From: Adiantum capillus-veneris
Taxonomy: Eukaryota; Streptophyta; Polypodiopsida; Polypodiales; Pteridaceae
DNA length: 64,000 nt
NCBI GenBank assembly: GCA_014529385.2
Contig: CM043944.1
Span: forward strand, 53,666,768 to 53,730,767
Reading direction: 5' to 3'
Positions 21,400 through 31,699 of the stretch are shown here, piece by piece; position 1 is the first letter of the stretch, and the number at the start of each line of letters is the position of its first letter. The translations under genes and the position numbers were made by a program. The notes beneath the pieces were generated by a model. It had not been told where the DNA came from. It searched no databases and saw nothing but the letters and a program-made list of their open reading frames with translations.

Positions 21400-23590
21400 T
21401 GAGATTTTGGTGGTGGAGGATTTTACTTTAGGTAAGGGATCTTATTAGATTCTCTCCAATAAACTTGAGAAGCCACCAATATACGAGTAGGAAGCATCAA
21501 GAGTCATAGGTCATAGGTCTTTTAATATAACATTTCATTCCATTTCATTTCATTTCTCTCTCTATCCTATCTCCAGCTGTCATCCAGGCGGGAAATTATA
21601 CGCTTGCTAAACTCAACCATGGCGCCGAATATCGAGCTCGCCTAGCTCTAGCTTGCTCCCCGAACTCGCGCGCTAGCATGCCCTTGCTGAATATCGCGTT
21701 CATTCCCTAGCCTTGCTGCTCACAATCGAGGCCTACTGCACGTCGACTTTTATATGTTGCTGCTGCGCTCTGCAAGCCCGCTTCTCGATGCCGCTGCTGG
21801 GCTTCTGAATTTGAAGCTGTTCGACGTCCTGACTAGCTGGCGCTGGTGTGGAGGGTATTGAAGACCGCATGTTGCAGTACTGCGCGCGCTGCCGTTTCCA
21901 GCTAGCTGCCACGTCCTGGCCTTCGAATTCGATTTAGCAGGTACTGAGCTTGCAGAATATTAATAATCAAAACGTGAAAGTGACTCAACTTGCTCAAAGC
22001 ATAATATATATATTGAGGCTTGCTCTTTAATTTCTGTGACAGAGTCTCTCGAACCTCCTCTTCAGGGTTTTCCGAGAACCTCTTCTTCAGGGCTTTCCGA
22101 GCAGCGCCTGGCGTAATTCGTTCGCTTATCAACAAGTAAAGCTTTTCATTTCAAAGCATTGCATTTTCAAGGCATTTCATTTCAAAGCATTTTTTTTCAA
22201 GAAAAAGATCCTTTAATTCGTCTTCTAGGTTCAACATGTTCAAGCATTCAAGTGTATTCAACATTTAAAAGATAGGGAACTACAAGATATGAAGAAACTA
22301 CAGCACGAGGACATAGACAAGGGATTGAACTTTGCTTTCATTTGCATCGACTCTCCTTGGATAATGTGTACTTCAAACAACATGACCTTAGTTCCCTGGT
22401 TTCGATCAAAACTTCTCACTACTAAAAATCTCTAGCATGTTTAACTCAAAATATAATGGCAAAGCTAAAAGTTTAGAAAACGTGGATGGCCATTGTAACA
22501 CCTGTCACACTCGGTTGTGCAATTGTGCTTATGAAAATTGGACTCAATATCCCACATATCCCTTAATCCCACACACTGATCCTTAGCTATCTACGTGCAT
22601 AGTACATTTTTTGGTAAAGCCAAGGTATCTAACTCTATAGGAGTAACTAAATACTATTTTTTTCTTTCTTCAATCGAATGAAGTGCCTGGGGTAACTCTT
22701 GGCAAGGCAACTACTCGGTCTCCTACACTTTAACTCTTTCCTAAACTTGCTACATCACTCCCTCTTCTTGGACCTCTTCAATAAAGCTATGTTAATATAT
22801 ATGTTATGCATTCATTTTCTCATTGTGGATACTCCATATTGGTATATGTTTTAAAAAAATCATTTGTGAGAAGATTATACAGAATCTCTCCCTCCCCACT
22901 CTTAATGCCTCGTCGCCATACTCCCTGCCTCTCTGCTGTGCCATGTTTACCTTCTCCCCCAACGCCTGCGCATCATCTTCTCCCCTTGAGTCTTGCTTCC
23001 TCGTACATGACTGACATGCTTTCCCTTCCAAGCCAGTTACTTGCACAGAAAACTAGATAGTGTCCATGGTGTCTGTCTCCATCCCTCCCGAATTGATGTG
23101 TAAGCGAAACAGAGCCTTTCGAGCTTCTATAGTTACTGAAACTGCCCATAGGGCTACAATCACCTCTTCAAGAGAGGGCTACAACAAACATGATGGGAGA
23201 CTCTCCCAATGAAAAAACCAGCATATGTACAATAGGGCTAAATCAAGAAATGGGGGAGGGAAAAGCCACACAAGTTTGGACGTCGCTTTGAAAATTTTGG
23301 GTGGGATTACACTAAACCGAGGTAGAGGCTAATTACAGGCCTTGCAGAGTATGGAATTGCACCGTTTAAATTCATCATTGCACTTTAGATCCATCATTAC
23401 CCTAGGCTTCTGTATCAGGTTAAGATACTCTTTATTTGTATTTGTAAATTGTGGTTGCTTCTATCAAGATGGTATGCATGAGAGAGATAGAGAGAAGGAG
23501 AGAGATGTTTGTTCTTATGTGAGTTTTGGCTATCAGTTTAGTTGATAATTACTTCTTCATAGGTTCCTTGCGCATCATTCAATGTCTATT
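21400..23590. other. Non-coding interior of the 14.2-kb transposon
   Basis: No domain was recognised. Short A/T-rich repeats occur (CATTTCAAAGCATT near 22150-22200), and GC-richer sequence lies at 21590-21900. The transposase promoter could lie in the last few hundred bases, but no distinct element could be assigned. Confidence 0.4.
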
Positions 23591-23592
23591 CA

Positions 23593-24009
23593 ATGGCTCC
23601 ATCTTGTGTTCTTCCTCGCGATGCTCGATGCCATATTTTTCAAAACATTTGTAAGGGCTTATTGCAACATGGGGTCTCTTATGTACCATGGCCGGAGAGC
23701 TCGTACTTTTTATTTGGCAAGAAAGGCCGAGAAACACATGTAACAACTATCTATATTGATGACACTACTTCTTGGTATTTAAATTTAGGAATGCTATTAG
23801 TGAAGAAAGATTTGTCTCTTGTAGATTACTACAAGATTTCCTATCTTGGAACCCAAATTATTTCTCACGATGTTCTGCAATATAGATTCTACCTTTTGTT
23901 GAGCCTCTTACCTACAAGAAAAATTGTTACATGTGTTCTTCCACCACTCTTTCCTGGGGGTGAACCATGCTTTTTGTATCCCTTGGTTACAATGGAGGAC
24001 TTTAATTGA
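23593..24009 (+). CDS. 138-codon ORF of unknown function upstream of the transposase
   Basis: The frame runs from ATG 23593 to a TGA at 24009. It includes GRETHVTTIYIDDTTSW and YKISYLGTQI. The YIDD and YLGTQI pair, ~40 residues apart, vaguely recalls the copia reverse-transcriptase active site and following segment, so it may be a decayed RT piece. It might instead be a 5' exon of the transposase gene: a polypyrimidine tract and AACAG acceptor end at 24079, just before the next coding segment. Neither reading is secure. Confidence 0.3.
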   Translation: MAPSCVLPRDARCHIFQNICKGLLQHGVSYVPWPESSYFLFGKKGRETHVTTIYIDDTTSWYLNLGMLLVKKDLSLVDYYKISYLGTQIISHDVLQYRFYLLLSLLPTRKIVTCVLPPLFPGGEPCFLYPLVTMEDFN

Positions 24010-24081
24010 TTTTAGTTTTCTCGTAGTGTTACCCTTATCAACTCTCTATTTTTGTGTGTCAATCTGTTTTTTTTAACAGCT

Positions 24082-27000
24082 ATGAGTTCGACTTTGTCTT
24101 GGAAGTGCTCTTGGAATTATTTATGTAGACATTCTTCTAGTGGTTGGGCTTTGGTGACCAAGAGGACTTTTTATCAACATCGACAACAAGACTCCCTAGG
24201 AAAGCTTCATCCCTCAGTAAATAAAAGAAGAAGAGTCCAATCGGAGCCCAGCTCTCATGATACAGCTCCATCGCATCATGCTCCCATCATCGAAGCAACG
24301 CCTTCAACTCTAGAGGCATCCTCTTCCCAAATTGAGAGATAATTAAGGAGTGTTGAGAAGCTTGATCGGAGCATCCAATGCACTTGCACATTGTATTGTG
24401 GAGGAGGTCGTCAAGTGCACTTGTCTACTTACTATCGACATCAAGATCTCATACGCAAATATGAGAGCTTTAAAAAAACTTTTGGCCTATCAAATCTATC
24501 TGAAGTTGGTGACATGGATCTTATATCTAATGCCCAACCAGACGAAGGAGCCACTCTTACCTCTTTGGAGCTACCTTGTGAGGAGGAGCTAGTTAATGAT
24601 GAGGATAACATGGGCATCCATGAGAGTCAGGAGGATGAGTCCTCTACTTTGTTTATGGAGTTAGTGGAGAGAGTAGTAGAGCTTCAAAGTTTGTGGGATG
24701 AGCATCGACTACCAATTGGTGTTCAAGATAAAATGTTACGCTTGCTCTTTGGCGACTTTGGGGGGCCAAGAGTCACTCACAATTCTTTCAAAAGAAGTCT
24801 GGCTAAAATGCTAGTCCAACTTCCATCTACATGGGATGGTGACCTTGGGGGTATTCAAGTTCCAGCATGTTGGGATCAAATGCAAACCATGCTTAAAGGC
24901 CTTGGAATGGTTAATGCTCGGCGCTATCGTATCTGCACAGAAAATCTAGGAGTAAAACATCCACCACAGCTTCTTCAACCAAGCATAGAGGATAACTATG
25001 TAGGAGAAATTCCAAGATGTGTATGCAATGCTGGATCCTCTTCTAGGAAGTTTAAGAGGGATTGCTCCAAGTGTTGTGAGAAGTGTCCGATTTGCGAAAA
25101 GACACGAAATTCTATGCTTTCTTTTGATTATATTCCAATCGGTCCTCAGTTAAAGCTTCTGACGAAGAGTAGTACCTACTGTCATGAGTTGCTAAATCTA
25201 TGGCGTCACAAACATAGATGGGACAACGCATCTGCACTCAACAATGAACAGAGGATCATCGATTTTTGGGATGGAACAAAGTTTCAAGAAGTGAAGGACT
25301 TCTGGAATCCAAGTACATCATATGAACTGCTTGTGGTTTGCTCAAATTCAGCATGTAAAAAGTGCTACACCACATTTCCAGTCTTTAAACGCCATGCAAC
25401 ACTACAAACTAGATGGGATGCTGTGAATGAAGTATATAACTTTATCTGCATTGAGTGCTTCCAGGACATCAAATGTCGCAAGAAAATTGAGGTGGTGAGT
25501 TTGACTTCTCTTTTAGAGGTTCCTTTTGCATTCTGCTTATGTGTAATATATGTCATCATTTGGTTAGGGTGATGCTCGCAATATAGCAATTTTACTACAT
25601 TGGGACGGCTTTCAAACATCAAAGACGACCCAAAAGAGCTGTGGTGTTGTGGAAATATCGCTGCTTAATGTTGGATGTAGTTCTTCCATATATGTTTTAC
25701 CAGTTTTGTTTATTCCGCAAAATTGCAAAAAGATTATAAAAAGTTCAGGAGATGTATTTGGAACATTCCTAACTCCATTGGTGGATGAACTTGAAAGCTT
25801 ATTTTTGGATGGGATGGATGTATTATATGAGTATCCACTAGACAGGATTTTCGACAATCCACAAGGGTTTTCCAAGTCTTGCAAGATACGTGCACTGCTC
25901 ATGATGGTTACCGGCGACCATCCGGCTCAGTGCAAAATAGGTGTACTCAAGAATGGAGGACAAGAGTTTTGTCGTCGTGATAAAGCTCAGGCAACTTTGG
26001 TAAGAGATGCCACCAGGCCTGATGGACGATATGTCTATGATGGAAATCGCTACCAGGCAAGATATCCACCACCACAACGAACATTTGAGGAGATGAAATC
26101 TGCCTTAGAAGAGGCCAAGCGTTGCTGCACACAAGCAGAGAAGGAAGCTGCATGGAAACAAGTAGGCCTATCAGGCAAGTCCATACTTTGGAGGCTCTCT
26201 GACTTATATGGATTTGATATATCTCTTGATTGTGTGTATGATGTTATGCACACTTTAGCATTAAACGTCTTCAAGAAATATATTGCTCAGTTATTTGAAA
26301 GCTCTAACAACGCTCTTAAGAAAGAGATAGATTCAGCAGTGTCTTCACTTACAAAGGATGTGCCCAACACTATCCGCTACGGAAGGTGGCCAAACTCTCC
26401 CAGTAACTACTTTGAGTGCTTCAAAGCTGAAGAGAATCAAAAGCTTATTCAATGGTGCCTTCCATATATCCTAAAAACTGTAAATGGTATTTCGCCAGAA
26501 ATGCATGTTTTGGGAACTCTCTTGGTAGATATAGCTCATAGCTTTTATAACTACAGTAGAGATCATGGTTGGTCTATGGAGGATATTAGAATTATGAAGA
26601 TACTACTACAATCTTGGAGAGTTCGAAGGGAAGAGGCATTTGGGGCTAATTCATCGCCTTCAGAGCATATCGCCGGTATATATATTTCTCTCATTTTTGA
26701 GAGTTACTTGGTTTTGCTATGTGTGTGAGCATAACTATTTATTTCCATTTTGATTGTAGGTAATGGTGAGCTTCTTGACGATATAATTCGGCATGGGCTA
26801 CATGATCGTTATTGGTGCTACATATTCGAGCGTCTTGTGAAGATCTATAGCATCATCAAGACAAATAATCTCAGCGATGAGGCATCATTCGTCCAATTCT
26901 ATTTGAGGAAGTTTTTCACTAAAGTTTTTCAATCTGTCCACTCTGACAACGATGGTCTCTTACCTGATCAAAGATTCTTGAGAGATCTACATTCCTCAAT

Positions 27001-28024
27001 GAGTGGACTCAGCAATGTCCCATGTAATGAAGGCCAATTGCATGAGTGTTCTGCACATCATATGGATGGGCTCTTAGTTGTTTCATCGGTGGCCAAGGCA
27101 AGATCCCTGTGGAATGCTCTCTTGAAATATGGCCATAGTGCACCTTGTATTGATTGTCTTCTTTTGAAGGGAATTTGTATATCAAGGAAAAGATGCATCT
27201 ATCGAGAGCCATCAACTGAGGAGTCCATATTTTTAAAGAGGTTTTGGAATATGAAAGAGAGCTTTCCAATTGCAGATTTAAAGATATACGAAAAGGTATT
27301 GTACAGAGGAGAAATATATAAAGTTGGCTCCCATGTGGTAGTGAGAGATGAGGATACAAATAGTATGTCAGATAAACGGGGACATTGGAAGGATTGTATC
27401 ACCTCTCTTTTCTCAATGCAGTTCAATGGGAAGTCTATGCTTTTCTTTGGAGGAAGATACCACAGACAATGCATCGTAGGTGATGATGACTCTGAAAGGT
27501 TACTCATTGATGCAATCACAGGAATGAGTGTCCTTGAGAAGACACCAATGCCCTTTACATGGGATTGTATCCAACCTATTTACTCTCTTCTTCATAAATT
27601 TATACCAATGTCACTACCTAAAAGCCAAAAGCTCATTGCCTATGAAGTAAAGGACTTGAAGCACAGAGATAGATTGCTTATGGAAGGACAATGTGGGAAT
27701 GTTCCTTTATGGTTAGAGGAACAAGATATAGTGAGAGTTTCTATGAATAGTGGACTTGAAAAAGTCTTTCAACATGCTGTGGTAAGGGAATCAAATCCTG
27801 AGGAAAAATTGGCAAGACTTGCCATCTTGAAGCCTGATATACATCAAAGAAATACGTGGACTATTCACACCGAAGAAGATCATTGGAGAAGTTGGGATAG
27901 CTGTCATATTCTAATAAAAAATTGGACTGTGATAAGACAAAAAAAAGTTACAAAACCTGGTGTGCTTGAACAATGGATACCTATTATGTGGCAATCTCCA
28001 CGATGTATAAGCATTTGTATCTAG
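24082..28024 (+). CDS. Tnp2-like (CMC superfamily) DDE transposase, three exons, one in-frame TAA
   Basis: The exons are 24082-25494, 25568-26675 and 26760-28024, about 1,260 codons. Introns have GTGAGT/TTAG (phase 0) and GTATAT/GTAG (phase 1) borders and keep the frame exactly. The N-terminus has two C/H-rich modules: WKCSWNYLCRH with FYQHR, and CTCTLYCGGG with YYRHQ. They are followed by CCEKCPICEKTR and DYIPIGPQLKLL. The catalytic core shows LLHWDGFQ (Asp near 25604), MMVTGDHPAQ (Asp near 25916) with a CRR motif, and YDVMHTLALNVFKKY, the counterpart of the D-x-MH-x-FKN motif of plant tnp2. A later segment (YRGEIYKVGSHVVVRDED) may be a small BAH-like fold. A TAA at 24340-24342 splits the two zinc modules. 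Otherwise the frame is open, so the gene decayed recently or starts further downstream. Confidence 0.72.
25495..25567 (+). other. Transposase intron 1
   Basis: The donor is GTGAGT at 25495 and the acceptor TTAG ends at 25567. It is 73 bp and phase 0. Splicing joins ...KKIEV to GDARNIAILL in frame and places the first catalytic Asp 13 codons into exon 2. Confidence 0.75.
26676..26759 (+). other. Transposase intron 2
   Basis: The donor is GTATAT at 26676 and the acceptor TTGTAG ends at 26759. It is 84 bp and phase 1. Splicing gives ...SEHIAGNGELLDD, bypassing the stop that would end the exon-2 frame at 26728. Confidence 0.75.
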
Positions 28025-28207
28025 TATTTTATTCAGGACTCTCTTTAAAGTTGATTCTACACAAAAACTTTCTCTCTTTTGTGATGTGTAAGAATTTTGA
28101 TTGAAAACTCTTTAAAATTGATTTTATGTTGTTTTGTTTCAGTTATTTGATTTAAATTTATAAATATTGTATCGTAAATATGATTTTGTTACTTTGTCAG
28201 GGCAAGT

Positions 28208-29222
28208 ATGAGTTGCCCACAATCATTGTTACAACAGCTACTAGGAGGATCTAGTGAAGAGGCTATTAAAACTCTCGATGTGTGGAGAGCAAATTATTAT
28301 GGAAATAAGAGGGTAACTTCGGATCCCTCTAGCATCGCTGCAATCAGTGATCCACCTAGATATGATCCTGTTGTGTATGATCAGATTTTTAGGCCACCAC
28401 CACCAAAATTGAGAGAGAAAAATAAGTTGTATGGTCGAGATTTTCTCTTAAAACAGCATCCTGAGCAATATAGAGTATTATATGTCAATTATGGAGAGGT
28501 GAGAAAGTGGTTTGCTAAAGGAGAAGCCATTGGCGATCTTCGTAACAACAATGAGTGAAAGAATGTAGTTTTGAGGATCATTAAAGAGAATATAGCAACG
28601 CTCAAGGCCATCACAATAGATGGTGTGGCTTATCCATGGAAGGAGGAAGATTTATACACATGGTGTATCAAGTCATTAGCGGCAAAACGTAAGTGAAGCA
28701 AAAAGAAGACAAGCCAAGAGAAACTTTGCTCAACCAACTCCATGGTACAGTAATTTATGTTGAGCCTATATTTGTTTTGACATCTTTGCAAGTTTGTTTA
28801 ATAATATTTAGAATTATAGGTCTTATGTATGGATGATGATAATATAACGATTGAGCACAAGGATGAGAAAGATGATCAAGAAGGAGAGCTTCATGCAACA
28901 GTGAGTACATATTCTTTTATGACAGGGGTTTTATTTGATTTGTTATATGTTATTCACATTAAACTTCTTTCAGATTGAGAGTTCTCATGTTGATGAGCAA
29001 GTGACGAAGTTTGTTGTCGATGATAAAGCTGATGATATATCAAATCGTGTAGGTTCTTTTGTGCTATGACATTTAAATTATTTATGCTCGCTATGAGGTA
29101 GTAATAAGTTTACTTTCTTTATGTTTCTTTTTTGTGAATGTAGAAAGATGAGGATGTGTACATTCCTGATATGTCATGGATGGAAGAGGATGATCCAAAA
29201 AGTGTTTATGAGGTTTGTTAAT

Positions 29223-29279
<57 letters not shown>

Positions 29280-30241
29280 TGAAGATCATGTTTTCTTTAC
29301 AATTGTATAGGAGTATCAACATTTTATAAGAGATGAAAGCTCAAAAGTCTCATTACAAGTAAAAGAGACACATATAGATCATGAGGGGGGTGGCAATGGT
29401 GATAATGTGACGAAAAAGGTTTGATTGTAAAAACCTTATATGTTGATGAGATTCATGCTATATTTTAGTTATGTAGTGTCTTTATTGATTTTTATTCGTG
29501 AGAAAATGAAGGATAAAAGTTTAAGCGAGTCTTGTGCCGCGGATGATATGGATGCGAGCTCTAGGAAAAGCAATCGAAAGAGAAAGGTATACTTAATTTT
29601 CTCATTATCTTACTTAAAGTTAGTGTGATGCTCTTCTTAGCATTTTAAGTTATTGAGTCATTTTTATTTTAAAAGGTTACAAGTAAGCTAAAAGATTTGT
29701 TAGAAGAAAAAGACAAAGCTTCCAAGGCGGCAAAACATAAGAAAAAGGTAATTACTTAGGATTTCATTTAAGAATAGTCTTTGATTGCTTATAAATAATT
29801 TTATTACTTCAATGGTATAGAAGTCCTTAAGAGAAGATGGTGGAGAGAAGTCTCTTATGGAAACCAAGGTGTGTTTTAGATCATATGAAGTCTTGCTTGC
29901 ATTAGTTTTTTAAACATGAGAAAGAAGTAGCATTTTAGAATCTTACACTTGCATCTTTTTTTTTGTAGGCAAGAACATTGTCTACTAGAGACAAAGAAGT
30001 CATTCTAATGAAGTGGCTTCATACTCAAAAAGTGGAAGAGTTCTACCAATTGATCAAGCCCACTTACTGTGCTTTGAAGAAGACACATTCATTCTTTGGT
30101 AGGAAAGTGAATGACACTACTTCCTCAACAATGTGTGAGGACTTAGTGGCATGGCTCTTAGTTGAAGGAGTAGTGCATATCGATTTTGCAAAACTTGGTG
30201 TTTTAACTTTAAAAGACGTTCATTTGTGTAATGATGATTAA
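28208..30241 (+). CDS. Second, multi-exon gene of the CACAAGG element (unknown accessory protein)
   Basis: The first exon starts at ATG 28208 and ends either at a GTGAGA donor (28499) or near 28688 (GTAAGT). The longer form reads through a TGA at 28556. Eight small exons follow: 28820-28900, 28974-29048, 29144-29212, 29311-29418, 29503-29586, 29676-29747, 29821-29868 and 29969-30241. Each is flanked by AG/GT, each is a multiple of three, and all are open in one phase. The middle part is acidic then lysine-rich (DMDASSRKSNRKRK, KASKAAKHKKK), suggesting a nuclear protein. The last exon (91 codons incl. stop) is a compact domain with VILMKWLHTQKVEEFYQLIK. No family was recognised. Its position after the transposase parallels the accessory gene of CACTA elements. 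Confidence 0.6.
29226..29276. repeat. (CT)n tract in an intron
   Basis: A CT run of about 50 bp lies in the intron between 29213 and 29310. It also makes a long polypyrimidine tract upstream of the acceptor. Confidence 0.9.
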
Positions 30242-30369
30242 GTAATGTATCTAAATGGACATTCTCAATGGTTGTTGATTTCCAATGTGTATTAGCTTGA
30301 GGTCAAATGACTAATATGCTTTATGTTTAGATGAGCACTCTCAATTAACTTCATATATGAAATTGACAA

Positions 30370-30740
30370 GTGATCTTGAATTCTCTTGATTCATCTAGCA
30401 ATTATTTACTAATTGACTTACTAGTTAGATATTGTAGTTGCTACATGGATTACTACTTCTTGCTTTGAAGTTACTAAATGAATTACTATTTCATTTATTT
30501 GAGTTGCTAGATATATTGCTAGTTTCATAACACATCTCAAACTAGTAAGTGAGATTGCTCTCTTGATTCATCTAGCAATTATCTTACCATATAGCTACCC
30601 AACTTACTATATGGTAAGAAAATTATTACTTGAAGCATCTAGGAGTATTCTCACGCTTACTAGTTTGCACTTTTGCTAGATGTGTGTATTGAAACTAGTA
30701 ATATATCTAGCAATTATATATTTTTTGCCATATGGTAAGT
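30370..30740. promoter_or_regulatory. Subterminal repeat zone, right end of the CACAAGG element
   Basis: GATTCATCTAGCAATTAT occurs twice. TATATCTAGCAATTATAT, GTTGCTAGATATATTGCTAG, and ATATGGTAAG (twice) are also present. The motifs match the left subterminal zone in inverted sense. Confidence 0.75.
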
Positions 30741-30758
30741 CGTCCAAAGCTCCTTGTG

Positions 30759-30761
30759 TCG
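30759..30761. other. Target-site duplication TCG, right
   Basis: TCG directly follows the inverted terminus ending at 30758 and matches 16514-16516. Confidence 0.8.
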
Positions 30762-31554
30762 TGTGCAGAGGCTACAACCTGCTGCAACCTCGCGTTCATG
30801 ACCTTATGCACTACATATTTGGCTGTAGCTGCTAGTTGCTGGCCGAAAGCCATGAGGGAGAAGGAGTGGCTACTGCACATGGAAAAGCATCGTGCCAGTA
30901 AGGAGACCCTAATGTGCATTGCTTATTACAGAGGGAGAGATCGGCTCAAGGTTCACAGGAGATAGAGGTATTATCGAGAGGGTAAAGGAACCATCTGGGA
31001 TTGATGATGGGGGGAGTTGCAGAGCATCATCATCATCACCATCAACAACAGCTCAGACACATAATTACTGATGGTAGCAACATCGATGAAAGGGGGGCTC
31101 GTTTGCCTGCTATGACGTAAGAGAAGGGTCTTGAATGTGCCATGCATGTGAAGAGCGCATGGCTGTTGGGGTCCAAGAGGCGGCAACGACCACATCGAAC
31201 GGGGAGGGGCAGAAATATAAGGAGAAGAGCTAGCGAGGTTGAAGAGAGTTTGGACGATGTCACCGACAGCGGGAGGGGGAGTTTCCAGCATAAGATGCAT
31301 ATATGATCATCTATCAGACTCGATACTACGTGAGTGAATCTTGACGCTTGTCTACAAAGTACGATTGAGTTTAGGGCAACCCTCACCGTTCGGTCGAGCC
31401 TTGTTGTGTAAAGGACTGAGCTTTTGGTAATAGTTCGTTACTAGGTACTTCTAGCTAGGCTCAGATGTAGCCATCTGCCTCTCAAGGCTTGGCATGAGCT
31501 TGCATATTTCTTGGTGACATTGTAATACAATCACTCACAATTGTGAATTTTGCC
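30762..31554. other. Unassigned sequence upstream of a poly(A) run
   Basis: Short frames occur on both strands but none shows a domain. The stretch ends in TGTAATACAATC...TTTTGCC followed by 16 A (31555-31570). That is what the 3' end of a reverse-transcribed message, LINE or processed pseudogene would look like. The source gene was not recognised. Confidence 0.4.
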
Positions 31555-31570
31555 AAAAAAAAAAAAAAAA
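31555..31570 (+). repeat. Poly(A) run, 16 A
   Basis: Sixteen consecutive A residues follow 3'UTR-like sequence, a possible retroposition footprint. Confidence 0.7.
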
Positions 31571-31660
31571 GCTACCTACATGATGATGAATCGGTGGGAT
31601 TCGAAGGTGTGATAGAGCTCTAAAGCCCCGAATTAAATTCCGGGTTGCGTGCATTTTTAC

Positions 31661-31699
31661 ATGTGAACGAATGGGTGCGTGAACGAAATGGGTGCGTGA
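31661..31699 (+). promoter_or_regulatory. Three minimal upstream ORFs before the orphan gene
   Basis: ATGTGA (31661-31666) is a start-stop pair. ATGGGTGCGTGA (Met-Gly-Ala-stop) occurs at 31671-31682 and again at 31688-31699. The stop of the last one overlaps the first main-frame ATG (TGATG at 31697-31701). If the leader is transcribed, such units would be expected to reduce or gate main-frame translation. Confidence 0.5.

Noticed and set aside
23593-24009. Confident call of copia reverse transcriptase from YIDD and YLGTQI
   Set aside because: Surrounding RT motifs are missing. It is kept as an unknown ORF with this only as a possibility.
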